The position numbers and the translations under genes were made by a program. A stretch of DNA of 64,000 nt, taken from assembly GCA_022749755.1 (NCBI GenBank), contig CM040444.1, positions 8,187,009-8,251,008 of the forward strand, in the 5' to 3' direction. The stretch is from Azadirachta indica (lineage: Eukaryota > Streptophyta > Magnoliopsida > Sapindales > Meliaceae). Every line of letters starts with the position of its first letter. Position 1 is the stretch's first letter. This document shows, piece by piece, positions 33,232 to 47,120 of the stretch. The notes beneath the pieces were generated by a model, which did no database searches, was not told where the DNA came from, and was given only the letters and a program-made list of their open reading frames with translations.

Positions 33232-36200
33232 TTGAAATATTTAGTATTGAAAGCTTTAAATATGTTGGCATGGGTAGTAGGTAGTGAAAAATTGAATATG
33301 AACAAGTCATGGATGTCATGTGATAGGACTTCTCTTGAATATGATGATGGTGTCACCAAATTTTTAGAATTTTCAGTTAAATACTCCGAAAGTCCTACCT
33401 TTCTTAGATGTCCTTGTTCAACATGTTGGAACCTAACACTTCTAGCTCCTATTAAGATTAAACATAATCTTTTTGTGAATGGTTTTGATGTTACCTAGAA
33501 CACATGGTATTGGCATGGTGAGGAAATATCTTCAACAACATCTAGGCCGATTAAAGACCACTTTGATTCCAAGTCTACAAGTCATGATTTTAGTGATACT
33601 ATAGAAAGAAATGATCCATGATGCTTACAAGCATTATGATGCAAATCCTAAGGGATTTGAGAAACTAATTGAGGATATCAAAGAACCTTTGTACTCGGAT
33701 TGCACAAAATATATCAAGATTTCTGCCTTAATTAGGTTATGCAACTTAAAGGGGAAGTATAGGTGGTCTGATAAAAGTTTTAGAGAATTGTTGGTGTTTT
33801 TACCAAAAATTTTACCTAGTGACAATGAATTGCCTACATCCATGTATAAAACTTTGTCATCCTTAGGCCTAGATTATGAGAAAATTCATGCTTTTTCAAA
33901 TGATTGCATCTTATATCAAAAACAATATGAATTCCTCTCTAAAGGCCCTGCATATGGTACATCAAGGTGGAAAACACAAAGGAGTTTTTAGGATTATGTT
34001 CACAAAGGGGTTCTTGTGAAGGTGTTGTGGTATTTCCCTCCAATCCCAAGGTTTAGGCAAATGTTTTAATCTCCAACAATAACGAAGGACTTAACTTGGC
34101 ATGCACACGATAGAGTCCGTGATGGGAAGCTTTGACATCCTGCTGATTTGCCTTTATGGACCTTAATTGATGAAAAATGGCCAACTTTTAGGTCCAATCC
34201 TAGGAACTTTCGACTTACCTTATCTGCTAATGGAATTAACCCATACAACTCTCTTAGCACTACATATAGTTGCTAGTCAGTTGTACTGATAGAATACAAC
34301 TTCCCACCATGGTTGTGTACGAAAAGGAAATTTATAATGTTGTTTTTGTTGATTTCTAGTCCATGACAACCTAAGAATGATGTTGATGTGTACTTGGCGC
34401 GTTTAATTGATGACTTGAAAATATTATAAGATGTTGGTGTGGAGGCATACGATACCCACAAAAAGAAGTTCTTTAACTTATGGGCTTTGCTTATGTGAAC
34501 CATAAATGACTTCTCTGCATATGGTAATTTCTCAAGGTGCACTGTTAAAGGGTATTGTACTTGTCCATATTGTGGGAAAGACACTTATTCTATCCAACTT
34601 AAACATAGTAAAAAAAAATGCCTACATTGGACATTGACGCTTCCTTCCATCTGATCATCCATTTAGAAAACAAAAGAAGGCTTTCAATGGCAAGTAAGAG
34701 TTCAGATCTCCTGTTCTAACATTAAATGGGGAAGACCTATTAGAAAGGGTTAACGAGATTTGTACTAGGTGGAGTAAAGTGAAAGAGAAGAAGGGAAAAA
34801 GGAAAAATGATGATACCTGTGAATTATGGAGGAAGAAGTTAATATTCGTTGATTTAGAATATTAGAAGCACCTTATGTGCGACATTAACTGGATGTTATG
34901 TATATAGAGAAAAATATATTTGAGAACATATACGGCACATTACTTAACATTTTGGGCAAGACTAAAGACGGGATAAATCCAAGACTTGATCTTGTGGATA
35001 TAGCATGAAGACTAAGTTGGCACTTGATGCCAAGGTTAGAAAGTGTACATTTTTACTTCCAACATGTTACTAACTAAGTAAACAAGAAAATAAAGAGTTT
35101 TGCCAAACTTTAATGGATATCAAGGTTCTTGATGGTTATTGTTCATCTCTTAGGAACCTTGTGTGCAAGACTAAGATAAAGTTTCAGAGTCTGAAGTCCC
35201 ATGATTGTTATGTTCTGATGCAACAATTACTACCACTAGCAATATAATCCATTTTACCTAAACATGTCAAATATGCCGTTACCAGTTTATGTTTCTTCTT
35301 CAATGCCTTATGTTGCAAGGTTATTGATCCAACGAAATTGGGTGAAATGGAACATGATATTACTGAAACATTGTCTTTAGTTGAAAAAAGATATTCGTAC
35401 CATCTTTCTTTGATATCATGGTCTATTTAACAGTCTACCTTGTACATGAGGCAAGGTTCTATAGTCTTGTATATTTTAGGTGGATGTATTCATTTGAGAA
35501 ATATATGAAAGTACTTAAAGGTCATATGCGTAATTGGAATCGACCCAAGGATGTATGGCTGAAAGTTACATTTCTGAAGAGGCGATGAAGTTTTGTACTA
35601 AATACTTGACCAACTTCCATTCTATTGGGTATTCCTCTACACATAAGGCTAAAATGTCAATTGAGAGACACATATCCAATGGACTTGTATAAGTCATGCA
35701 AAAGATTTACGGTTGGCCCATTTGTATGTTCTGGAGAACACCGAACAAGTGCAACCATACATCAAGTAAGTGAGATCTTATTCCTTCTATTCTATATACT
35801 TATGTGTATAAACTACATGTACACAAACTCATTTTGTCATTTATGTCAATGTGTTAGTGTGCACATCGAATATTTAAAAAGGCAACACCTACGACATGCT
35901 AAAAATAATAAGTGGTTGCAAGATGAACATAATTATGGCTTTGTAGATTGGCTAATGCTCTATATTTTTTCAGTGTTCAATATCCAATTTCGAATTTTTT
36001 AGGATGGACAAGTTTACATGTTAACTTTTGATCTTAGGTATCTACGAGGGCCGCGTTTGTATGTTCTTGCATATCCGGGTTATGCGATTAATGGATTTCA
36101 ATTTAAAATACGAAATCAGAATGACAAATGGGCAACACAAAATAGTGGGCTTTGTGTAGTTGTCACAACAATGCAAATTGCGACCACAAAGGATAAGCAC

Positions 36201-36530
36201 CCAATAGTTGGAGACATGGCATTCTATGGAGTGATAATTGAAATGTAGGATCTTGACTACCATAAGTTTACAATTCCTTATTCTAGTGTAAATGTGTTGA
36301 CAGTAGAAATGATGTCAAAGTGGACAAGCTTGGCTTTACTTTAGTGGATCTCAATCAAATAGGCCATAGATCAGAACCCTTCATACTAGCCTCGCAAACA
36401 AAGCAAGTGTTTTATGTAAAAGACCAACTTGATAATAGATGGGTAATTGTATGTGATAGTTCACCTAAAGGCATTCATCCTAATGGTATTGATGGTAAGG
36501 AAGACAACACAATGGTCTGAGAACCGTTTA
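33232..36530 (+). pseudogene. CACTA (En/Spm) TNP2-type transposase, decayed
   Basis: Domains appear in family order through many stops and frameshifts. A transposase-associated domain lies at 33290-33490 (SWMSCDRTS...FLRCPCSTCWN). The TNP2 lead-in is at 33611-33980. The catalytic-region block at 34060-34600 reads HAHDRVRDGKL, FRSNPRNFRLTLSANGINPY, YNFPPWLC, DVYLARLIDDLK and TINDFSAYG. The DUF4218 region is at 35450-35960 (KYMKVLKGHMRN in frame pieces). DUF4216 is at 36010-36530 (QNSGLCVVV, VGDMAFYGVI, EPF..ASQTKQVFYV). It once excised and reinserted the element; it cannot now be translated. Unit A keeps only the first domain. Confidence 0.85.
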
Positions 36531-36799
36531 GCAAATAATTACCTTTGATTGATTTGTATAATGTAGGTGATAATGATGTAAACTTTGTTTCGGTAGATGG
36601 TGAGGGGATTTAGGTTGATACTAATTATTTGGCTATGCTGTGCAAGTTATATCCATTAATAATGCCAATTGTTTGTATGGTTTATTGCTTAACTTGATGT
36701 ATTTGTTACGTTCATTTCGATTATTATTTTATTTACATTGATTGTACTACATGTATTTGTTATACATGTGCTAACTTCCTTTTCTATTTGGCATGTTTA

Positions 36800-38240
36800 A
36801 GGATGGCTAAGAAGGACGAATAGAAACAATCTAAGGAGGAGGTTGTTGATGATGATCAAGGTGGCAATGGCCAAGTTAAAAGTGAGAAATATAGTCTGCT
36901 CCAAAGTAGCTCTATATCAAAAGGGGCGACAAGGATGGCTAAGAAGAGAAAAAAAAGTATAACTGATAGTGGGAAATTGTTTGTTAAGTATAGCATGGCT
37001 GGAGTACCTTTTGGGGAGGAGACAAATGACATGGTCAGCACACTAGGAGTCTTGGCCCGAACCACAGTCCGTATAACATACAAAGATTGGAGATTGGTTT
37101 CGTTATGGTTGAAAGTATAGATGTGGGAGTTTGCCCAAGTAAAACATGTTGTTGGTCATGCTTATTTCCTGTTTTCCTTGTATATATATGCATATATATA
37201 TTCATTTCAATATGCTTAAATCTTAATTCTACCTCTATACATTCATAAATTACTAATATATATACACACACACAATTAAACTATATTCCTTAATTAATAT
37301 TATGTATATTCTGCACATATGTATATATAACACTAGGAGTCTGAAGTGGTTGGTGCCATTTTAATTTGTTGTATATGCTTGGTCTTTTGTATGTGCAAAA
37401 GAGGAGAAAAACTTTTGATACATAATTAATATGAATAATTTGTATTTTTGTAGAAAAATAAATAGTAACTACAGATTAGATCATGCATGAGGATAACTAC
37501 GACTCATCACTAGCTTTAAATATCGGGATTTTGCATTCTGTTGTATTATGTTAATTACTTATTCGTATGTTTCCCTTTTTTAATTTTTGAATTAAATTCA
37601 TTATTTTAATTAAAGCCAACTTAATGGTATATTTGTATATACGATTAAGATTCAAGTGCACACACTATAATGACGTTAATCAATATGTACTTCACATACA
37701 CATACACATACACATACATATACACATACAATATATGTATATTTTAGCAAATTGTAGATTGATTCCTTATCAATGCATGATCTTATGTACATAAAATATT
37801 ATATTCTGCTTATAGATAATGTTTTCTGTCTCTCCCATACTAGGAAAGATATGAATTAAGCTTAAGGAGTAAGAAACAAATTTTCAACACGTTGAGCACA
37901 GCATTTAGGAATTTTAAGCATACACTGACGAGCGATCACATTTTGCTTCGTAAGATTAATCCAAAGAGGTTGAAGAAGTCTCCTTTGTAGTACAGCTTCA
38001 TTAAGCAAGCTGATTGGGACCAATTTATAGCAGATCGGCTCAAAGAGCACTTTGTGGCATGTCTCAAATTTTTTTTTTTTTTTCCCTTCTTAATGTTTTG
38101 ACATTACATTTAACATGAAAATGTCAATTATGCAGAAAATTCGAATCTTGGTACAAGAAAAGCGGGCACCGAATATTTACAGCCATACATTGAGTAGGAA
38201 AGGATACATTGGCCTTATTCAGCAAATTGTAAGTTTATAT
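36800..38240 (+). pseudogene. CACTA second protein, Ptta/En/Spm-type DNA-binding, decayed
   Basis: Exon-like pieces match the plant transposase (Ptta/En/Spm) family: 36935-37120 (AGVPFGEET...LGVLARTTVRITYKDWRLV), 37850-38060 (FNTLSTAFRNFKHTLTSDHI then ADWDQFIADRLKEHF) and 38130-38228 (NIYSHTLSRKGYIGLIQQI). A long gap at 37130-37850, with TA and CACATA repeats, looks like an intron or insertion. The protein normally binds sub-terminal repeats of the element. An early stop and the scattered pieces indicate a dead gene. Confidence 0.72.
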
Positions 38241-40170
38241 GTTGAAGTAAATATATGTGCATTTACTCCTTTGCAGTATACTTATGTCAATTTGTCTAAA
38301 GATTATCATTTCTTTCGTAATGTTGCAATTTGAAAGAACTAATTGAATTCAAAATAGTTTAAAAGGATAATAATGTTATGTTTTTCTCCAGTACGTTAAC
38401 TTTCGAGATAACAATAAAAAAAAAATATATTTTAATATTTAACTATACACAACTATTAATTAACGTTATGAATTATTGCATAATTTATTCATACAAATTT
38501 AATAGAGCATTTATAGAATTATTATTCGGTATTAACCTTCATGAAAATACTGGACTAATGATTTATATTTTATCAATATGATAACTATAGCATTGTAATA
38601 TTATGATCATGAATATTTATATAAAATGTACAACATAATTATAATGACTTCATGTTGAAAATATAATAGTTAAACTAATTTTTAGTTGAGACTATTAAAT
38701 TTTGCAAGTATAGTTAATATTCAATATTATTATACAATAAAAATAGTAAGTTTAAAATTATAATAATCAATCTTACGTTTATTTTAAGAGTGTATATTAA
38801 AAGCTAAAAATAACGGATAATTAGCATGTTATATAAACAATAAATATTTAAATGGAAAAATAACTTTTATTAAAATAAAACAATATAATATGTTTTTTCT
38901 CATAACTTTTCTTGTCTTTTTTTTTTTTTTCAAATATTATACAAGTATGAATAAAACTTATATTTTAGTTTGATACAACTGAAATTGTAACTGTAATTTT
39001 ATTGGCTCGCAATAAAAATAATATTAAAAGAGTCTGCAAGTCTAAAATTTAAGGGTTATTTTTTTATTTATTTGTTAATTTGTTGAATTTATTTATTTTA
39101 AGTAATTAAGTATAATTTTTTTTAACTTAATTGATATTTTTAGATACTTTTTAGTTAAGAAAAATAGTTAGATTTTAAGTTTTTGGCTGAATATAAAAGG
39201 TTTGAATAATCTTTTTAAGGGATGAGATTAATTGATTGATATTATTGTGTAGGTGATGATTAATGTGTTGAAAAATTTTGTTAGAAATTTGGAGAGAAAT
39301 TGGAAAAGAAATGGTAGAGAAAAGATGAGATTGAGAGGGAAAAAAAATGCAAAGATTAAAATTTTTATGTTTAATTGCTATTGAATGGTATTTTTGTCTT
39401 AAATTTAGTTTTTTGGTCAGTTTGATAAAAAATTTTAAAATATAACTTATTTAGTAAATTTAGTGTAAAATGAGGCTATTTTTTTATAAATTTTTTTTAT
39501 AAATTTTATATTCATATATCCAAAAGTTGCATTAAAAAAGAATACTTACTTCCCTTAAAGACATACATTCCTGTTAGTTTACTGTTAATTTTAGGAATAT
39601 TATGATAAATAAACAATGACTTTTCTTTTATGTGTTTATTTTAATATTGCAAGAGAAACCTCTTCTTTCATTATTTAATTCCTCTCTCTCTCTCTCTATA
39701 TATATATATACACTGTAATCAACCAAATGATTAAAAAAAAAAAAAAAAAAAAAAAAAAACTCCCTTCATGAAATTTAAAATTCCATAGTGCAATCCAACT
39801 TCACAATTTAATAGCTAGTCTCATTCTTTCTGGATTCCACGTGATCATGGAATTACTTCTTATAAAATTCTATAAAGCCAAGAAGATTGACTACCTCAAA
39901 AAATCCTATCAGAATAAGTTGAGGGAGCTAGCCATAAAACTGAAAATTACATGAAAAAGGTAATTTTCAAGACATTAGAAAAGTCATAAATTTGCTTAAT
40001 TTATTGGCAATTTTATTGTTTCAAGACAATGTAATTTGTAAAGAAATTGATAAACTTCTTTTAGAATCAATAGTTAAAGATTTCTCCTAGACGCTTTTTG
40101 GATAAAAAATACTTGTTGCACTGTAGAAAAAAGTGAATATCATCATATTTTAAGAATAATCTCAAATGGA
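38241..40170. repeat. AT-rich duplicated segment, first copy
   Basis: 38320-39535 and 39950-40170 align with 41105-42195 and 42205-42420. Within this copy an extra segment, about 39535-39950, carries CT and TA repeats (39687-39713) and an A run (39732-39759). No gene was seen. Confidence 0.6.
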
Positions 40171-41104
40171 CTCTTAATTCCTTGATTACTCAACATTAAT
40201 TTTATCTCTTCTAACAACAATCCCAAACAAACTCTTGATATAATAGAAAAATATACTTACCAATTAGTTTGTAATATGAAATTAAATAACTTTTAAAAAA
40301 AAGTATGAAATTTTCTTTAATAAAAAATCTAAATATAATTAAAAAAATATTTTTGTAATTATTTAAAATAAATAGTTGAATTTTATAAAATATTTCATAT
40401 TTAGGTTGTAATCTAAACACTTAAATAAATTTGTGAAGAAAGTTGCTATTGTGTTTAATTATGAACTTATAAATTAAAAAACTTAAAATGCTATTTTTTT
40501 CTAGTCATTGTTAACGTTTGAACTATGGTTTAGTGATTGTGTTAAATACAATAAGCTTCAATAAAATTTAAATTATTATATCACTTATTTTGAAAAACAA
40601 ATCAAATTTCTTTTTTTCAGTGAATTTATCTCATAGAATTAATTAGTAAAAAATGACGATGCACCATTATTAAACTATTTGGTTATAATATTAACTTACA
40701 TTCTTATAGAGTTCTTGCAATAAAATATAAAATTAAATAACTAAATTGATTTTTTAAAGTTTGTTCACTTATCCCGTCAAAGTTATCACCATTTCTTTCT
40801 TTTACAATGTTGCAATTTGAAAAAACCTCTTACAATGTTACAATTTGAAAGAACCTCTTACAATGTTATAATTTGAAAAAACTAATTGAATTCATTTTTT
40901 TTTTTTTTTGAAAAAACTAGTTGAATTCAAAATGATTTTTTTTTCACAAGTATATTGTAGAGGAACCTTACCTAAATATTCACTTACATAAGTAATTAAA
41001 AACTCATACTTATAGTATGGAGGAGTTTTGTCAATTGATAATACTCGAATACGTTCCTCTCTTCAGGACGAAACTTATTCTTATTATTTAATCTACGAAT
41101 GAAT
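40171..41104. repeat. AT-rich spacer with a 28-bp tandem repeat
   Basis: Around 40803-40890 a unit like CTTACAATGTTGCAATTTGA repeats three times at about 28-bp spacing. The same motif occurs once at 38320. No coding content. Confidence 0.6.
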
Positions 41105-43286
41105 TGTAGAATTCAAAATAATTTAAATTGATAAGAACGTTATAATTTTCTCTAATACTTATAACTCCAATACCTTCATTTTTGGCATAACAATAAAAGA
41201 AAAAATTAATATTTAAATAATTAACTATACACAACTATTTCTTAACGTTATGAATTATTGCATAATTTGTTCATACAGATTTGACAGAGCATTTATAAAA
41301 GTATTATTTTGTATTGACCTTCATGAAAATATTGGTCTAATGATTTACATTTTATTAGTTTGATAACTATATCATTGTAATATTATGATCATTCACATTT
41401 ATGATAAAATTTTCTATTTAGATACAGTGACTTAATTTTAAAAATATAACCGTTAAACTAATTTTTAATTGAGATTATTAAGTTTTACACTTATATTTGA
41501 TATTTAATATTTTTATACAATAGAAATTGTAACTTTAACGTTATAATAATCAATCTTGCATATATTTTAAAAGTGTAGGGAATAGTTTGTTAGTACTTAT
41601 ATTTTAAGAGTGTATATTAAAAGTTAAAAATAACAATAATTAGCATTTTATACAAACAATAAATATTTTTAAATGGAAAAAAAATAACATTTTTTTATAT
41701 CTTTTATAATTTTTAATATACGTTCTTTAGAAAATCATATATATAAATGTAACATTGAATAATATAATATGTTGCCACATAACTTTTCTTTTCTTTTCTT
41801 TTCTTTTTTTAAATATTATACAAGTATGAATAAAATTTATATTTTATTTTGATACAATTGAAATTCTAACTCTAACTTTATTGGCTCGTAATAATAATAA
41901 TAATATTAACAAAAAGTTTCCAAGTCCAAAATTTAAGGGTTATTTTCTTATTTAATTCTTAATTTGTTTGAATTTATTTTTATTAAGAAATTGTAGAGAA
42001 GGGATGAGATTGAAGGAAAAAAATGAAAAAATTAAAGTTTTTAATCGTTGTTGAGTGTTAAGAGATGTTTTGTCCTAAACTTAGTTTTTTGGTCAGTTTA
42101 ATGAATTTTTTGGAAATATGGCTAATTGAGTAAATTTAGTGTGTAACAAGAAGCTATTTAAAAAAAAATTTCTTTATAATTTTTATGCTCGGTGTATTCA
42201 AAAGTTACATTTACAAGGTAATTTTCAAGAGTCGTCATAAATTTGCTTAATTCACCGACAGTTTTATTGCTTCAAGACAATGTGATTTGTAAAGAATTTG
42301 ATGAAATTATTTCACGATTACTAGTTAAAAGATTTCTTTTAGACACTTTCGGATATAAAATACTTGGTACACTTAAAATAGAGAAAGAAGTGAATATCAT
42401 CATACTTTAAGAAACACTTAAAAATTAAAAAATTAAAAAGAGATTATTTTTGAAATTTTTGTTTAGTCAACTAACATGAATGACATGGAATCACTATATC
42501 AGTTTAACTGAAAATTCAAATTTATTCCAACATGCAGTGCTTAAGAAAATACACTTTTTGATATTTTGTGAGTCAAGTTTTCTCTCCCCTTCTAAAACTT
42601 TATCGGAAAAAAAAAAGAAAAAAAATCAAAGCAGGTTATATGTCGTGTGAAGTCCAGTCCTTCAGCATTTTCTTTTTTCATTTGAAAATATTTCAACATT
42701 GCCGGCCGTGATTTACTGGTCAAACAAATCATCGGCCTCTTTTATTTTTTTTTCATTAAATTAATTTATAGTTTTTTACTCTTTTTCAGCGCCGTAAAAA
42801 AATCGCTGCATTCTTGCTTTGTCGTCATCTTTCTAATATTATATTGAAAGAAACGTAATCTAATATTATTTTATAAATCTTAGAATAGTGTAAAACATTA
42901 AAAATCAACCGACGTCGAGAAACTTACATATAGGTCCTCCAATGTTTAAGAAATAACAAAAAAGAACATAAAGTTCATCGTTATTTCACACAAATCACTA
43001 CATTCAGAAAATTGAAAAATAAACATAAGTGTTTTTCTTTCATGCTAGTACCTAAATCATTCCTTTTTTAATAGAAGGAAATATTATCACTAGCTATTTA
43101 GTTTTTTATCTTAAATATGTGATAGTTAAATCACTTTAAAAAATTTTTTATAACTATAATAGGCACATTAAAAACCCATTTGACAACTCCTTTTTTTGTC
43201 ATATTTTTATAAACTTACAACAATAGAAGTATCATATTATTATTTTGCACAAGTTTAAATCCAGAATGATTGATGAGAAAAAGGGG
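41105..43286. repeat. AT-rich duplicated segment, second copy, and spacer
   Basis: 41105-42420 repeats 38340-40170 without the extra segment at 39535-39950. 42421-43286 is AT-rich, with nothing recognised. Confidence 0.55.
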
Positions 43287-43294
43287 ATAAGATT

Positions 43295-45597
43295 AAGATT
43301 AGCAATAGATATGGTTACGATAATTTTTTTTAAAAAAATATAGATAGAATATTGTAAGAGAATATAATATCTGTAAAGATATATATAAAATACAGATATT
43401 CTAAAAATATTTTGCAGATATCAGCATAAGATATCTATTTCATCATGTTTTTTTTAAAATTATGTTATTAAAACTACATCATTTTGATTATCTAAAACAA
43501 CGTAGTTTTGCACTTGAGAAAAAAAGTCAATTTTAGTAAAACCTAAATGTTAACCTATTTTTTACTTTCTTTATTTTTTCACCGTCTACCTCACCATAGA
43601 TCACTGATTGTTTTGTTGCTGTACAAAACTCTTCATGGTTGAATCAAAATTTTATTTGTTCTTACACTCTACTTTTTAAATATTTTATTTTGATTGGACA
43701 TTGGACAATTATTTTATAAATTTCTAATTTCTATTAAGCTTTTATAATTTTAAGAATTGTTATAATTATTCAATTAAAATTTTATATTGTTATTATGTAT
43801 ATATTTTATAATGTTTGATCGTGACAATATTAACTGCAAGAGTGTGGGTCTTACTAAATAGTAAAATTATAAGTACAAGTATCGTTTCACGAGGATTGAA
43901 ATTAAAAACCACTACTAAGTACTATAGTCTTGAAAGTCTAATTTATCTAAGCAATTCAATTTGACTAATTGTAAAAGTAAATCAAACTTATACTTAATGA
44001 CTAACTAAAAGAGAAATGGAAATCAAATTAAAGAGCGTTTAAGAATGAATTGATTAATTTGAGAATAAGAGATCTAGGACGTTGATTTCACTTTTCCCAT
44101 CTATATTTTTTCTAATTGGCTATTAATAATGTGTCATGATTTCATTTACTAATTGTAGGATTTAAAGTGAATTGCTACCTTTCCTAAGTGTCAAGCGAAT
44201 TACGCAAAATTCCCAAAGTTAATATCCTTACCAAACTTAGTTAATTAAATGTTCCTTAAATATATCCTATTTAATTATTTAAGATAATTCAATTACGTCC
44301 CGGTTCTTGATTTTAATCTAAGTAATTATTCGATTATTTAGGTACTAAATTCCTCCCAAAAGCTTAGTACACTAAATTGTATTTACCTAATCTGACAAAC
44401 AAATTACACTTTCTCAAATATTAATTCATCCATCTTTGATCATTCAATTTATTGAACAATAAATTAGAATCAATTAATGTAAGTAAACACAAGTAAATAG
44501 AATCACTCCATATTAAAAATATGCCAATTAGTTAAACATAATCAAGGTTAGTTACATCAAGATCCTATATTAAGAAATCTAACCAACCATCTTATCATGC
44601 ATTCCATAATCTTTAAATTCAACAAATTGAAATGAAATTCAAAATGAAAATGATAAGGTTTAAGATAATAGACTCAAATGAGAGCTTTAATGATTCTCCT
44701 CAAGTTCTTCTTCCTAAGACTTCACTTGAATCAATCCACTTCTCTCTAGAATCCTTCCTTGTTCTTCCTCTTCTCTCAACCAAAACTCAATTTTTCTTAT
44801 CTTGGTTAATTGTTCTGGTGGCTATCCATCTCAAAAATATATAAACCTAAAAGATACTTAAATCAGGCCATTAGTTGATAATCTCACGGCCAAAAATCAT
44901 GCAAGGATATCTAGGAGGCTTAAGGGCATTCAAAATTGTATGGGGCACAGTGGAAGCTCGATGAGTGGTGTGGCCGCGTGCCTTACTAGCACTGGTGCTT
45001 CGCCCTCTCGGCAAATTCGGCCATCTTACCTATGGGCATGGTGCGGCCACGCCATGCAAGCAACCCATAATCATCAGTTGTTGAATTTCTTACATTTTGG
45101 TTCTTAAGATTTTTGCACTTTAGTCTATATTTCCTTTCCGACTTTTCTGACATTTCTTTTTCGAGCCCATTTTATCTTGGATGACCATTTGCTGTCTTCT
45201 TTGCACAAAACACTAAAATTCATCAAATATTAATGAAATTTAAGAATTTACAAAATAATTCAAGTTCTAAAGTGGCCGATAAGTGCGTATTCTACACACT
45301 TATCAATGTTAAGAAGACAGTAGTTTTTTATTTTAATTTATTAACATAGTATATTAATTTGTAAAACATTAAAAATTAAAATATAAATTTAAAATTTTTT
45401 ATAGTTTAATTTTTTTTATGAGCATACGGATATATTATGCAAATATTTGGGAGGATATGTATATTGGAAAATATCCATTTAGGAAGATATGGATATTAAA
45501 TATGATATCCATTGAAGATACAAATAGGAAACTTTTTGTAAGATGCGAATACGGATATTAGGGTTTTCTACCATATCCTATCTATTGCCATCTTTAG
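43295..45597. mobile_element. hAT-like element (about 0.8 kb without insert), 8-bp target duplication
   Basis: ATAAGATT flanks both sides (43287-43294 and 45598-45605). The ends are imperfect inverted repeats: left AAGATTAGCAATAGATATGG, right CCTATCTATTGCCATCTTT. Eight-base duplications and ends resembling AAGATGGCAATAG fit non-autonomous hAT elements. The element is interrupted by the 1490-bp insertion at 43816. No transposase frame was found. Confidence 0.7.
43816..45305. mobile_element. Nested TG...CA insertion, probable solo LTR, 1490 bp
   Basis: It starts TGATCGTGAC and ends CACACTTATCA. ATGTT flanks both sides (43811-43815 and 45306-45310), a perfect 5-bp target duplication. TG...CA ends with a 5-bp duplication and no internal genes fit a solo LTR left by recombination. 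The alternative is a large non-autonomous retroelement fragment. A 70-codon frame at 44632 is not family-recognisable. It lies inside the hAT-like element, so it is the younger insertion. Confidence 0.6.
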
Positions 45598-45605
45598 ATA
45601 AGATT

Positions 45606-46693
45606 GTATGAAATGAGAGAAGGATTGAGAGACATTAGATTGAGCAAGCATCTCAGATACCCAAGTTAGTAAGCTTATTCTTAGAGAAAAAACCTCAAGT
45701 ACTGCTAGGAAGAAGAGAATCATAGTTTAAAAAAAAGATTAAAATGAAATGATTATTCAAATAGTTAATCATGTTATAAATAAGTTCATGTGTCAAGACT
45801 TCTAAAATTGAATCCACCCAATTATTTATCGTATTTTTTTAAACCAAACCCACTAATTTTATATTGTGTTTATGTTGGATTGACGGGTTGTATCAAAAAT
45901 TGCCACCTCTAATTACAATGTAATTAATTCTCCCTTCATTAGGCTACAAGTGTCATTCTTTCATTGGAGACTTCCCTTTCAAGGGACCCTTTTGAAACCT
46001 ATACAATTTTCCGAGATGTTATATTCAAACTATTGTCAACTACCTCTTGGTGGCATAGAGCCTATAGAATAAATCCTTATTTCTACCCTTCGTTTATCTA
46101 TGAACACACAAGCTCTCACCTATATAAAGCTTATTCTCTTTCCTCTTTCTATGTTCTTCCTATGTTCTAATAAATAGGTCCCACTTCTATTATTACTTAG
46201 GATTGATTTGTTTTTTTAACTTAAATCTAAATAATTTTATTCAAATATTTTAAGAGCTGTCCGTTTTTTAACTTATATCTAAAACCTTGTTAAAAATATT
46301 TGAATGTAATTAAGTTAAAAATTTTAATTTAAATCTAAACAATCAAATATCTGAATGAATTAAATATTCTATTTATCAATAATACTCTTAGTTTATTACT
46401 TAATATTTTTATATGTCAACAATTTAACATATCAATTTTAGATTTTTTATGGTATATATGTCGATATACCAATTTTAGATTTTTTTTTTTATAAAAATAA
46501 ATAACTTAACAATTATATTTAGATGCTTAAGATAAAAAAATAAATATATTAATCAGATTTAGATTTCAACCATATGCCCTTAGTTTTCTTCTTAATTACC
46601 ATTTCATCTTTTTGGGGCTGATCTTGCTCATGAATCAACTCTAATGGAGTTTGTTCATTTTGCACTTAGAAGAAATAATTAAATAAAATTTAA
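45606..46693. other. AT-rich DNA, no gene recognised (45606-46693)
   Basis: 46110-46180 has CTATATAAAGC followed by a pyrimidine-rich stretch, as near a plant start site, but no gene follows. 46200-46560 resembles, inverted, parts of 12430-12620, suggesting an old dispersed repeat. Confidence 0.4.
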
Positions 46694-47117
46694 GGGTCCG
46701 TTTGATATAACTTTTCAAAAAAACTTTTTTAAGATAAAATTTTTACCTGTAGAACTTTTATGAGTAGAGCTTTTAACAAAAATTTATTAATCGTTTGGTT
46801 GTTACGAATGACTTTTGAGAAAATTTTGAATAATTACTTTAATAAACAAATTTTTAATGTTTTATTTTAAAGAAATTACGTAAAATTTTTAAAATAAAGT
46901 AAGAGTATTTTAGACAATTTTATGTTTTAAAAAAGCTGGGAAAACTCTATTGCCAAAAACTCAAATTTTGGGCTTCTTTCCATAGAAGGAAAACAGTTTT
47001 TTTAATTTCCAAAAACTCTTTTTTATTATCAACCAAACGATATTAAAAAATTTGAAAATGACTTTTAAATTTAAAAAAACTCTTTTGGCTAATAAAAAAG
47101 CCAAATTAAACGGGCAC
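46694..47117. mobile_element. MITE, 424 bp, PIF/Harbinger-like
   Basis: Ends GGGTCCGTTTGAT and ATTAAACGGGCAC are imperfect inverted repeats. TAA flanks both sides (46691-46693 and 47118-47120). A 3-bp TAA duplication with GGG..CGTTTG-type ends fits the PIF/Harbinger group. No coding capacity. Confidence 0.65.
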
Positions 47118-47120
47118 TAA

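Noticed and set aside
37660..37740. CACATA repeats as telomere-like or CRISPR-like array
   Set aside because: It is a simple microsatellite without spacers.
39732..39759. Poly(A) run as the tail of a retrogene or LINE/SINE
   Set aside because: No coding or SINE-like sequence with box A/B and no clear target duplication were seen upstream.
46110..46180. TATA-like promoter at 46110-46180
   Set aside because: No gene follows within 2 kb, and the next element is a MITE.
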